Assembly: GCF_002775205.1 (NCBI RefSeq)
Contig: NC_036453.1
Coordinates: 15,003,594 to 15,067,593, forward strand
DNA: 64,000 bases
Reading direction: 5' to 3'
From: Xiphophorus maculatus
Lineage: Eukaryota > Chordata > Actinopteri > Cyprinodontiformes > Poeciliidae
Part shown: piece after piece, positions 34,302-45,368 of the stretch
Numbering within the stretch: the first letter of the stretch is position 1
Layout of the letters: each line of letters opens with the position of its first letter
Made by a program: the position numbers and the translations under genes
The notes under the pieces: generated by a model
Told to the model about the DNA's origin: nothing
Databases searched by the model: none
What the model saw: only the letters and a program-made list of their open reading frames with translations

Positions 34302-35603
34302 CAGTGGCGGAGCTAGACTTTTTTTCAAGGGGTGGCCAAAGGGTGAGCAAGGCTTTATCAGAGGGGTCCATATACAAATGATGAACGAAAGGAAACTAAT
34401 ATTTTCTCACACACACTCAAATTAAAATGGTTTATTTAACAAAGATTTGCCATGACCAAACAAGACGTTAAACGGCACTATGGAACAGTGAGCATGTAAA
34501 TGTAAACTCAGAGCCCAGAATATGACCAAAAACAAATAAATAAAACTGGTTCCAAATAGTAAACTGCAAGACAATACCACCAGAGCTGACCAGCATCACC
34601 CTGGTGGTATTTATAAAGGTTTGAGAAACACTGCTATGGTCAAATAAGCTTTGAATGGGAACAACATACTGCAAACTCAAAGTCAGGATACACTCAAGAG
34701 AGCATAATTCTCCGATTTTGGTGGGAAGAAGCAAAATGTTTTACAAAGTCATCCATGTTGAGGGTATGTGCCCTCCTTGACTCAACACTGAGAATGCCAA
34801 GATGACTTAACCTGTCATCAGCCATAGTTGTTCTAAGGTGGTTTTTGATCAGTTTTAGAGCAGAACAACTTCGCTCACAGGACGCAGTACTGACTGGGAT
34901 AACAACTGAAATCTTACAAAGTCTAAACAGCTCATGAAAAACCTCTTTATAAGGTTCCAGGAACACAACAAAGTCAAGTAAAGTAGAGGGTCTCTCTAAC
35001 CCATTTTACTACTTAATAACTCTCTGTCAGCCTCTAACCTGCTGGTGATACACTTGGGCCTGGTGTCTCCTGGCTGGCTTCTCCAGGCTGGTCACTGCTG
35101 CAGGGTTCTGTCTGGTCCTGGTCTGGCCCTGGTTTTTGCCTCTTTAAGAAGAACTGGGAGATATTCCCTTTTCTCTTCATTTGGGCTCTACACAAAATAA
35201 GACAGCCTGGTATTTAGACTCCATGACTGTTTGGCAGAGACAACACTATTTTAACTATTATTTAAACTATAGTTTTTAGTTTTCTGTAGCTAGCTAAAAT
35301 AATACTAAATTAAAAAGAGATTAATTAAATGAATTAATATAACTAGTTAGGTTATAATTCAAATATGACATAGCCTACTTACATTTCAGTCATTATAAAA
35401 CTTAACAATGGTTTTTCACATATTCTTACCACACACATTTCAAGCAAGAGCTGGAAGATATATCCTGGCCAAATGAATAAAACATTACGATCTCATAAGT
35501 ATATTTTAAAATTACCATTTCCAGTAGGGTGGCAGTAGGGGTGGCAAGGGCTCTGTTGGGGGTGGCAAATGCCACCCCTGCCACCCCTCTGGCTCCGCCA
35601 CTG
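34302..35603 (-). mobile_element. hAT transposon remnant, 1302 bp, with TIRs and 8-bp TSD
   Basis: The ends are CAGTGGCGGAGCTAGA and, reverse-complemented, CAGTGGCGGAGCCAGA: terminal inverted repeats with one mismatch in 16. The 8-bp direct repeat CATCTCAT flanks it (34294-34301, 35604-35611), the hallmark length of hAT. On the minus strand, 34694-34966 encodes the hAT C-terminal dimerisation motif VIPVSTASCERSCSALKLIK, then LRTTMADDRLSHLGILSVES. The catalytic core is missing, so it is an internally deleted, non-autonomous copy. The paralogous block has the empty site with a single CATCTCAT (about 40054-40061). Confidence 0.95.
34694..34966 (-). pseudogene. hAT transposase C-terminal fragment
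   Basis: A 90-codon frame with the hAT dimerisation signature STASCERSCSALKLIKNHLR followed by RLSHLGILSVES. This domain sits at the C-terminus of hAT transposases and mediates dimer formation. The N-terminal zinc finger and the catalytic DDE residues are absent from the element. The style is that of the ZMYM/TTF-type hAT proteins of fish. Confidence 0.85.
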
Positions 35604-35611
35604 CATCTCAT

Positions 35612-36289
35612 CTGCACCCAGTCTCTGTTTGTTCTTGCTCCCTGTCTTTTCCTTCATGCTTTGCTAAGCTTTTGTTTAATCAATTTTACATGAATTCTTT
35701 ACCCTCAACTCACCGGCTCAACTTGTTCTGCATTTGGATACAATAGCATGACAATAACCTGAAAGTCTATTTACTTCAGGAATTTTCAGTGAAACACAAA
35801 ACAAATGTCAGCTACACACAGATGAATGTTTGTAATCCTTTATTTCTGTTAGTAATTGTTTTACATTTTCAGTTAATAAAAATGACATTTATAATTAGAA
35901 TATCACACCATAAAATTAAAATATTATTTAATACAGGTATGGCTTGATGAAAATTATCCTGCTCCAATGTTATTTTCAAATGGTACTTCTAATCTGAAAA
36001 ATGGGCATTACTGGAACGCATTCTCTAATTTATTAAATATGATTGTACATTTTGTTATTCACCCATTCATCATTGATGGTGGTAAACTACACTGCAGCCA
36101 CAGGGAAGCCTGATAGAGGCTTCCTTAGTGAGTGTCAGGGAAAATCTACCTTTAACATTTTCCTTCGAGTGAACTGTGTGTAGCCAAGGGAAATTGTTTT
36201 ATAATATGCATATCTTGCAGCGTGTTTTTGTCTAGTTAAAGTAGGACACCTGCATGCAGAGATATTGCTTTTGGTGCAATTACGTGTAT
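35612..36289. other. Flank block continuation, then unclassified DNA
   Basis: The first about 200 bases continue the alignment to 40062-40250; the rest is AT-rich with no recognised gene. Confidence 0.5.
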
Positions 36290-36451
36290 AAAAAGAAAGT
36301 ATGTAATCTTTGTTTTCCAGAACTACATACTATTTTCTGTAAGAAGCTGTGTAAGTAAACTCTCCTTGCTGCAAAGAATAAATTGACAGACAGTTCGTCT
36401 CTTCACTATTTTCTTTGGTTTTAGAAACGCATATTAAAAATTCTATAATAA
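36290..36451 (+). mobile_element. LTR-like 3' end with leader-like sequence (fossil)
   Basis: Holds AATAAA followed by GTCTCTTCACTATTTTCTTT and an end like TTCTATAAT, then TTGGCATCACAAACTGGATT, which looks like the leader after a retroviral-type LTR. A related 3' end lies at 40860-40949. No internal genes are present. The family is unclear, possibly an endogenous-retrovirus relative, and it looks old. Confidence 0.35.
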
Positions 36452-36532
36452 ATTGGCATCACAAACTGGATTCAGCGAGCTGACCAGGAGGAGTCGGGTG
36501 ACTTGCCATTCTGAAGACCAAATCTTCAATTC

Positions 36533-36882
36533 TGTCATGAAACGGTGCGGTGTTGGTGATGGTGAGGACCCAGGTAAAGATGAATAATGAATTTAATAAA
36601 GAATGTCCAGAAAATCCACACAACCAGGCAGCACGACTGAGCAGAAGCCAGGGCTCAACGCCAGTAGCAACTGGTAATTTGAATGGACCAGACGAAGGAC
36701 TGAACGCACATACGACGCTGACGAGACATGGACATGGACACACAGGTGGCATTAAATACACGGGAGGGTAATCACAGAAACGAGACACACCTGGGAACAA
36801 TCAAGGGGAGGACAGGACAACGAAGAGACTCACGGATGCAGAAAACAATAAATAAATACACAGAAAAACACGGAACATGACA
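36533..36882 (-). mobile_element. Solo-LTR-like fossil, 350 bp, 5-bp TSD
   Basis: Starts TGTCATG and ends CATGACA (TG...CA ends). It is flanked by an exact 5-bp direct repeat AATTC at 36528-36532 and 36883-36887. It is the same family as 8812-9170. It has landed inside the leader-like DNA that follows the LTR-like end at 36290-36451, so it is the younger of the two. Confidence 0.75.
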
Positions 36883-36887
36883 AATTC

Positions 36888-37364
36888 TGAAGTAGAAAAG
36901 AAGGGGAGCCTGGATCTCATCCCCTGTGTTGAAATAACACATTATGTTTATCTTGTTTGATGTAATATATCTGGTGTATAACCTGAACCTAGATGTTAAA
37001 TCAGTACCCTTTGCTACCCCTAATCCCAGCCCTAACCCAGTATTCATAAAGGGTGTATGGATCTTTACACCCTTTCAAGGAACATGGACCATATTCTCTG
37101 ATGTTCCTTATAAATGTCCAGTGAGGAATCAGACATATTTTGTCTCCTTTGTTAGAAAATATCATGCATATTTTTTAAAGTTAACATCAGTCCCCCCAAA
37201 ACCCACAGTAATGTTTTGTTGTGTGTTGTCTGACTTGCACATAGTATGCAAAACTTAGCCAAAAATAATTACTTTCAACCAAATAAACAAATATTGCAAA
37301 ATATTTTATTTTAAAGTTTGTAAGGATTTGGGTTTTTATGTGAGTTTATTAGTTAATTTAGTCC
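36888..37364. other. Intergenic, nothing recognised
   Basis: Short AT-rich stretch with no gene; the open frames have no recognisable content. Confidence 0.5.
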
Positions 37365-37661
37365 CTGCGTCTGTGTGTCTTGGCCTTAGTTGTTCCCAGC
37401 TGTGTCTTGTTCCCTGATTATCTCCTTGTGTATTTATATTCACCTGTGTCTGTTTCCCCATCTGACCTTGTCTGATGTTGTGTCCTTGCCATCACTGTCT
37501 GTTTAAATTCCAGTGCTCCCAGTTTGTCAGTTCCTTGCTTACTCAGCCACCTGTGCTGCCTAGATTTTGTGTTATGTTGTTTATCATCGTTAAAACCATC
37601 ATTTGCTCTACAACCTGGGTTCACCACTTCCATTTTCCTCACCAAACAACAACTCATGACG
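37365..37661 (+). mobile_element. Partial LTR-like fossil, relative of the 36533 family
   Basis: In the opposite orientation it carries the same ordered motifs: GTTCCCAGCTGTGTC, GTGTATTTATATTCACCTGT, then GTTAAAACCATCATTTGC, and an end near CTCATGAC. Its start is eroded. Confidence 0.5.
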
Positions 37662-37959
37662 AAGTTACTGTAGACTGGAGTTGTGTTTGTAACTTTTGTT
37701 GATAATCATTTTAAGTCAGATGCAAAGAATCCATCTGAATGTTTTAAATTGTAAACAGCAATTATTTTGTGTATAATTTTCTTGTCTCTGTTGGTAAAAT
37801 GACAGAAAAGAGAACATTAAGTGAGGTATCTAGAGAAAATAGTGATTTAATATTATATCCTTAATATGTAAGTTGTAAGAATGCTAATAAAAGAATGACT
37901 GACTTTTGGTAAAAGTGGATTCATTCCGCAAATGCTTGTTTGTTTTGATGATATTTATT

Positions 37960-38940
37960 TCAACCTTTTTGAACAGGCTTAATCAAAGATTTACTTTCAC
38001 ATGACGGAAAACATTTTCTACAAATAAAAAGTTTATATAAAAAATTTCGTATCTCCTTGGACTGTAAACCATAAATAACGGGATTGAGGGTCCCTGGGAC
38101 AATGACGAACAAGACAGCTGAGAGTTTCCTGTAGTCTGAATATTGGGGAAACCGATGGAGAACCACAATCGTGACGCCACTAAGGGACATAATAAGATAA
38201 ACGACCAGATGTGTGCTGCAAGTCTTAAATGCTTTACTGTTTAAAGATTTGTTCTTAGTGGCCAGACAGACTGCTGTGATGCTCCCATAGGTGAGAACAA
38301 TGCAGCCAATAGACGCTACAAACAGCAGCACAGTGAATGTCAGACCATAGATATTATTAATGATCACACTCTCGCAGGAAAGCTTGAAAAGTGAGGCGTT
38401 ATCACAGAAAGGGTTGGTGATGAGGGTCCTGCATCGGTTTAGCCTCACAGTCAGACCCAGCAGAATAGCAACCAGCACAAACGGCACGCCCCAGGACAGC
38501 GCTACCAGCTTTACTATCATCATGTTGGTCATTATTGTGCTGTAGAACAGGGGACGACAGATGGCCACGTATCTGTCAAAGGCCATGGCCATAAGCACTG
38601 TGTGGGAAGTGGTGCCAAACATGTGCGTAATAAAAGCTTGAACCACACATTCATAATAACTGATGAGACGCTCAGATGGAGGCAGCAAGATGTCTGAAAG
38701 CAAACGGGGTAAAATATGCGTACTTCCAATGATGTCACTGACCGTCAGGTTGACAAACAGCAGATACATGGGCTGATGAAGGTTCTTTTCAAAGACAATG
38801 ATTATTAAAATACCCAGATTCATAATCATAAATATGATGTAGGAAAACAGAAACAGGAAAAAGACAAGGCTCACTGAGTAATCTGCAAACTGCAAGCCCT
38901 CCAGCTGAAGTGTGGGACTGTTGTAGGTGTAGTTTTCCAT
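37960..38940 (-). CDS. Odorant receptor, single coding exon, 326 aa
   Basis: Intact seven-transmembrane odorant receptor. Start ATG 38940-38938 (MENYTYNSPTLQLEG), chosen because it begins the family's usual MEN N-terminus and lies four bases after a splice-acceptor-like TTTTGCAG; the frame upstream of it is intron. Landmarks in order: NYT glycosylation site, NLHQPMYLLFVNLTVSDIIG, PPSERLISYYECVVQAF, MAMAFDRYVAICRPLFY, RLNRCRTLITNPFCDNASLF, INNIYGL, KAFKTCSTHLVVYL and LNPVIYGLQSKEIRN. The tail is a little longer than in sister genes. Stop TGA is at 37960-37962, with a polyadenylation-like signal overlapping it. A damaged paralogue of this gene lies at 40951-41330 in the next tandem unit. Confidence 0.96.
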   Translation of the reverse strand: MENYTYNSPTLQLEGLQFADYSVSLVFFLFLFSYIIFMIMNLGILIIIVFEKNLHQPMYLLFVNLTVSDIIGSTHILPRLLSDILLPPSERLISYYECVVQAFITHMFGTTSHTVLMAMAFDRYVAICRPLFYSTIMTNMMIVKLVALSWGVPFVLVAILLGLTVRLNRCRTLITNPFCDNASLFKLSCESVIINNIYGLTFTVLLFVASIGCIVLTYGSITAVCLATKNKSLNSKAFKTCSTHLVVYLIMSLSGVTIVVLHRFPQYSDYRKLSAVLFVIVPGTLNPVIYGLQSKEIRNFLYKLFICRKCFPSCESKSLIKPVQKG

Positions 38941-38955
38941 CTGGCTGCAAAACAA

Positions 38956-39289
38956 AGCAATGTTTAAGACAACAGACAGTTGGTCGAGAAGCTACATTAA
39001 ATTACAATTTCTTAAACAGATTTACTACAAAGATTAAATTAATTAACAATAATTACAGACAAAGGTAGAAGAAATGGACATTTAACATATTAAAAGAGCA
39101 GTACATCCAGCAGGTTGATACACACTGCATTCATGTAGAGTACCACAGTTGTTTTCCAGATTACTTGATGTCGATTGTATTTCTTGATGCATTTTTAACT
39201 TTAAGAGGGAAGGGTCAAATTGCCAAGATAATGTGTGATGTAATCTTTTGCAATGTTTACTTGCAACTGTCACTAGACAGTTCTTATTG
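38956..39289. other. 5' flank of the 37960-38940 receptor
   Basis: Intron or promoter DNA of the receptor. No motif is named. Confidence 0.4.
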
Positions 39290-40250
39290 GTTCTGCAGGC
39301 CTAATGATCTCAAACTTTATTGTTTAGTTTTTTCCCACCAAGTCTATCAGAGTTGTGTTCTTGCATTGATTGGCTTTTGACAAAAAGAAAGTTGATTCTG
39401 GCTGCACCTTTGTAAGCTCTAGTAAATAAGTTGATACTTATTATTCATTAGGCCAATTTCAGGTAACCTACAGGGCATTTGGTGTAGCTCTGAGCGTTAA
39501 ACGGTCCTGTAAAATTATAAATCAATCATTGCATCAATTTCCTGATAGGATTTTCAGTTGGATATTTTTACTGTTTCACTTTTAGTCTTTCATTAGTTTT
39601 CAATATTATTTCAACATTTGCTTAGCAGTCTCGCTTACAGTTACTAGTTTTAATGGCCTCTACTTGTAAAGTGCTTTATCAAGTTCAAAAAACCCAAAAG
39701 TGCCTCACACTACATTCCTATTCAATGAATTAAAGTATTATTGTCAGGATCTTATGTTTTTGTTTTTCTGTGTTTGTAGTTTTGTTCATTTGCCTTTTGT
39801 GTTCTGTCTTAGTTTGATTAGATTAACCTGGTTTCTGTTTTACTTCAGATCAATCCATAGGTATGTTCATGGTATTCATTCATTGTGTTTAGTTATTTAT
39901 TCTATTATAACTATGTTTTCTCCATTTCTTGCTCCCCTCTCTCACCTGCACCTCATTCCTAACCAGCCTGCTCCTTGTCAGTAATCAAGCTCCTCTGTTT
40001 TTAAAAGCGCTGGTTAATCACTTAATGCTGAATTCTCTCTTTACCCCCCAGATGCCATCTCATCTGCACCCAGTCTCTGTTTGTTCTTGCTCCTTGTCTT
40101 CTCCTTGATGAAGAAGACATTAAACAAAATGATGATTTTGTTTAATCATTTTTTATAAATTTTTCAACTCAATGGCTCAACTTGTTCTGCATTTGGATAC
40201 AATAACATGACAATAACCTGAAAACCTATTTATTTCAAGAACTATATTAC
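39290..40250. repeat. Segmental copy 2 of OR-flank block
   Basis: Parallel to 33600-34301 plus 35604-35800, with long identical runs. It keeps the uninterrupted site of the hAT insertion. Confidence 0.8.
39742..40212 (+). mobile_element. LTR-like fossil inside the flank block
   Basis: Starts TGTCAGGATC with TTTTTCTGTGTTTGTAG and ends AACATGACA, the same end pattern as the 8812 and 36533 elements. Its flanks do not form a clear target duplication. Its duplicate in the first block is interrupted by the hAT insertion. Confidence 0.4.
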
Positions 40251-40859
40251 TAAATGAAACAATTATATATGTTAACGACACAGATGGATGTTTAAAAACA
40301 TGACAAAACACACCAAAAAAACCTTCCATCAAACTTTTTGACAGGTCACTTCATTGTGCAGTAGGCGGGACGTGCGGTGATTGGAAAGAGGAAGTCTGGT
40401 AATGAGATATGATGTCATCATATATATCCGGTAACAGGATTCCTGGGAGAGAGACATATATTTGAATTAGCCAGTAGAAACTGATCAAGACGGATGTCTG
40501 GATACAATACCAGGAAATCTCCTTTGTTTCACGATATAAACGGGATTAGGTTTATAAAAACAGAGTCATAAAATAATTGTATAATAATAATAATTGGTTA
40601 GGGGTAGGGTAAAGGGTAGAATGCAGAAAATGAATGAAAGTCAATGTCCCCACAAGATATGAAAACACGACTGTGTGTGTGTGTATGTTGGTAAAGTTGA
40701 ATTAACTGGATATTTAGCCTGAATACACACGACAGTTATGGAACATGTTCAATTGATAGGACAGTATTGATGTCCTATTGATTGGAGGGTGTTGTAAATG
40801 ATGCTATTATATTTCACAGCTTGTAGAGTCCTCGAAAATGGAAGAGGGGGAGGAATCTG

Positions 40860-40949
40860 CAAGTCAGAGTCTACAAGAATAAATTCACAAAGACGGCTTG
40901 TCTCTTCACCATTTCTTTGGTTTGGAAACTCATATTAAAATTTCTACAA
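40860..40949 (+). mobile_element. LTR-like 3' end (fossil), relative of 36290-36451
   Basis: Shares AATAAATT, GTCTCTTCACCATTTCTTTG and an ATTAAAATTTCTACAA end with the earlier copy. It stops directly at the OR pseudogene. Confidence 0.35.
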
Positions 40950-40950
40950 T

Positions 40951-41330
40951 TTGCTCCCATACTTGAGAACAATGCAGCCAATAGATTTTACAAACAGAAG
41001 CTCAGTGAACGTTAGACCATCAATATTATTAATGATCATACTCTCACTGAAGAGCTTGAAAAGTGAGGAATTATCACAGAAAGGGTTGGCGATGAGCGTC
41101 CTGCATCAATTTAGCCTCACAGTCAGAGCCAGTTGAATCCCAACCAGTTCAAACTAGGACAGTACTATCAGCTTTACTATCATCCTGTTGGTCATTATTG
41201 TGCTGTAGAACAGGGGACAACAAATGGCCACGTATCTGTCAAAGGCCATGGCCATATGCACTGTGTGGGAAATGGTGCCAAACATGTGCAATAAAAGCTT
41301 GAACCACACACTCAAAGGTAGAATAAGAAA
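40951..41330 (-). pseudogene. Odorant receptor pseudogene, central fragment
   Basis: Minus-strand paralogue of 38285-38660, covering TM3 to TM5 of the receptor. Recognisable pieces are the DRY region (AAAGGCCATGGCCAT reads as MAMAF), the NPFCDN loop, SLFKLF and INNIDG. Relative to the intact gene there are several frameshifting deletions and substitutions, for example loss in the loop after RLN and before the DRY motif. Both the N-terminal and the C-terminal parts of the gene are absent. It abuts the LTR-like end at 40949, so part of the gene was probably removed at that junction. Confidence 0.88.
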
Positions 41331-44300
41331 GGAAATCTAAATGAGAAACTCTTGAGAAATAACACAGTCAGAGTGTTAAACAGGTGTCTGCATGTTTGAC
41401 CGAGTCAAGTTTGCTCTCTGACACGCCAAGGCTGTCTTTAGTGTTAATGGATGGAATCTGAAGGTCTGCTCATGGTGGAAGAGTCTCAAGTTTCAAAACC
41501 ATGGGTTCCCCTAGTGCAGATGATTTTGGTCTGAAAGTATATTTTAACCACTGCAGTGGTTAACTGCTGAGCATGTAGCAGGAAGGCTGAGAGTCAGTTC
41601 CTCCACATCTGGAGCCAAGGCTTTGAACCTGGATTACCCTCACTTGACAGGGTTTAAATGTTTGCCTAAATCCTACCATCATGGGTATAATAAAAAGCAA
41701 GAAACTTTGGAAGTATGTTTTAATTATAACAGGAAAATCTGGCCTTCGGGCTTTTCTTTTGGGGAAGTGGGTGTCCAGGACAGATATTAGTGCAGGGTTT
41801 GAAGGGAGCTTTTGGTTTTTACAGACAATGCATACTTACCAGTTTGTCTTTCTTTGTCATTGTTGCAATCAAGTCTTACGTGGCAATGATTTTTATTTTA
41901 GAATAGATATTTTTATTAATTCTTACTTGATAACAGAATTATCAAAGGATTAAACTTGCTGCAAGACTACTTAGTAAAGACTTTTGATTGTATTTACTTT
42001 GTCAACTTTTGCTTTTCAATTAGTTTGCTCAAAACACTCCAATGATTCAATATGATGCACTAGTTTCATCACTGGTTGTTCTAGTTGTCACTGCCAAGAA
42101 CAAGCAATGTTGTTTCTCAAGCAAATGTAATCATTAATGAGGTCCACAGTGAACTGTTCTCTAACAAACATTTACAAACAGTTTCTGGTGCTAATTAGCC
42201 CTTAGAGAGAAACATGGAAACCAAGAATTAGACGTTAATAAGGGCTCAGAGAATAACACCAAAATACAGGAGGGCAATAGTGACATTCCCGAAGGTCTAA
42301 AAGGACTTACATTTCTGTTCAAGTTTGATAAACTTCTTATCACTGATTATGAACAGGATTACATAATTTATTTACTCTTTCAGGGGGTGAGACTGAACAG
42401 AGCAGGGGTTCAAACCAGGAACTTTTTTCAGACAAATTCCTCCCTCTTGAGTCACTGTCAGAAAATCAATACCAGACACATATTAGATAAATTCTCAGAA
42501 ATCTTATAGAAGTATTGTTTTAATGTTATTTCTTTATGGATCAAATTTGAATTTCCCAGCTTTGGAAATCATCTTGCCTTCAAAAACATCTATTCATAAC
42601 CCACATATATTGACTAGATGCCTTATGAACTTCACATGTAAATAGGCTAGTAAAGCTTCATTATAAAGTTATGGTTGATCATAGCATGCTAGCCTTTAGC
42701 ATCAGTGGACATAAGGACTTTCCACTCATATTTGACTAGTTCTTGAAGTTGAGGAAGTCAGTTTTAATCAATCGCAGAAATTCTTGGTGACTTGAAAATT
42801 AATTTTTAATGGCAATTAGCTATTTTTGTGGTTAAATACGGAGTAAATAAAAATAAATGTTAACCAAAGTCAAACACTATTTATTCACAGAAGAATGAGA
42901 AGTGAAGGTTAATGAAAAAAGCCACTTGGAGCCATTAACTCTCTTCATGACAGTCTCTGAACACAACACTCCAGATTTAATTGAATTGCTTGCTGGTCTT
43001 TAAGACTCAGGGGACAAGAGAGGCCTCATTTCAGCCAAGTCCCAAACAAAGCTACATACAGTCAATCAGTGAGTAAGTCTGTTCCAATGAAGCCAGTGTT
43101 GAGGAGATAAAATAGTCATTAAAACAAGAACACTTTTATCTTGAACAGTACAGATCATGACAGGCTGATGATTACTAGCAGCATTCACTTCTCCTGGATG
43201 AGCATGAATAGACAAAATACAGTCACTTGCATTGACTCATTGACTTTGAGCATGAACTCTTACTGATAACCAAGTCCAGAGTGTGTTACTCAATTGTGGG
43301 TTCTCTGTTTTACATGTTGACCAGTGCTTTTCAACTCCAGTCCTTCATTTAGTACAAGTGCTTCAATGGTTTTATCCAACTATTTCTGTTAGAAATAACA
43401 TCAATGTTATGCTCAGTGAGGAAGTTGTTAACTAAGAGTACTTTTCCTGATATACATCTGATATTTAGCAAAGCCAGACACAATGGTAGATAATTTTTAA
43501 AGTTGAGGTTGCTCTAGACAGGGATCTCATAACATCAGAATTAGGTTTATTTTAGACGACTGCATTTTTTTCAGTAGTAGTATTTCTGTTAGGAATTAGC
43601 ACAGAGATCCTGTATTGTGCTGTTGGGGGTGCAGATGAATTCTGGGAGAAGACGGGGGCCTTCCATGTCAGACTCCTATCTGACATGGAAGACACAAGGC
43701 CTTCTCCATGTCAGACTTCTATGCAGATTGCAGGTATTGATAATACAGTCTAGTTAGTCAATTGTGAATCCCAAGCGTTATGTGTTGATTGATATTTTCG
43801 GTGAAGTTAAGAAACAACAGGCCAGGAGATGTTGGGTCTGATAAAGAGAAGAAAGAAAGATGTGGGATGAGGGGACTGGCGGCACTGGGTGTCTTCAATG
43901 TGTGAAAATTGAGGTGCAGGATAGAGCCAACCACAGACTGGCACAACCCTCCATGTCCGCAAGATCCATTATCCCACAGCCCAAACCTGACTGTTGTGTA
44001 GTAGTACATGTGGTGTGATGTCACAAATGTTAATTATGAAGGTCTGGGTGCCAGACTCCCCAATTGAGAAGGCTTCCCAACTCAAAAGTTATAAAAAATG
44101 GATAGGACAATCTTGTGAGGTACAGTTATTTCTCCAGTCAATATAAAAGTATGCAGGAGTGTTTAGGTCAGCCAGAGCTACATTTAGGGTGTAGCTTTAA
44201 ATGTGTATATGATAATTAGAATGATGGATGTTATCAATACTCAACACCAATTCAAGTGAGAAATTTGGGAACTGATCTAAGATTTCAGAGTAAGTGGCAC

Positions 44301-44867
44301 TTGGAGGGTCATGAAAAGCTTGGTACCTATCCATGGGGGCCAATAGATGATTGACAGGGCACACCCCAGATCAACAGTCCTTTGGTAAAAAGTAAATTTT
44401 TTTTTATTGTTGTTGTAGTTTACTTTTGGAGGCTTCTTCACTTTGCTAGACTTCAGTCTGGCTCCATTTTGTGAAACATTTTATTCCCTTTGAGAAACCA
44501 GCAGTAGAAAATTCTCTTAAATGTAAAAATGGTTTCTTTTACAGATAGACCCAAACTCCTATAGCTAAACATTACATTAATCATAATTTTCTATTTACTG
44601 TTTACTTTTAGTAGTAGAGAATGTTTCAAAGATACTAAAATTAGTTCATGTCCAAAATTTTAGCAGTTTCAACAGATTCACAATTTCTTATAAAATCATG
44701 GAACGTCTAAAATGAGAAACAAACTTTTTGATATCATTTGTGTTAAAAATGTAGGGTTAGATGCACATGTAATGGCCAAGTGTTGTTGTTGAGCTGCAAG
44801 GATGACCACATGATTTTTTTTAGGATTACATCACTCAGTATGGAAGAATATCTACACCCTACCAAAT
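41331..44867. other. 3.5-kb gene-free stretch
   Basis: No gene, receptor fragment or known repeat is recognised on either strand. A small inverted repeat (CTTCCATGTCAGA and its complement, about 43659-43690) lies within it. Open frames are short and lack codon bias. Confidence 0.55.
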
Positions 44868-45085
44868 GCCAACTTTGCTTTCAAAATGTCATTATTTACC
44901 AAATGACACTTTATGACAACAGTCATCAATATTTATGAAGAATTATTCAAGTTCATGACAGGTGTTATGTCATGTTTATGACAGTGTCATGTCAGTCTTA
45001 TGCACGACTGACATGCATAAGACTGACATTATGTACATTACATTAGGTAATGAAGTATTACCTGATGTACAAATTAAAGTGTGAA
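44868..45085. mobile_element. MITE-like element with TGTCATG hairpin
   Basis: Rich in TGTCATG and CATGACA. It holds a perfect hairpin with 16-bp arms at 44989-45004 and 45014-45029. This type of short element is common in fish; the family is not named. Its left end coincides with the duplication border. Confidence 0.5.
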
Positions 45086-45368
45086 GAAGAAACCTTTCCA
45101 AAGATAAACCCCTCTGAGACAGTTGTAGTCACAAGATGGATTTCTTAACATTACGTCAGTTAGCATGCAACCATAAGCACACCCATCCAAAGATAAACTA
45201 TATCTACCAACAGGAGCATTGCTGCTGACAGATGGTAAAATTTTCCCACAGATACCACGCTCCTCTCCATGCGCTGCCTGTTACTGTTATTTATTTTTAT
45301 TGATTCTATGATAAGACTTTTGTTGCTGTGTTGTGACTTACTGGTTTCAGCTTTTGTTTTTCAGACTG

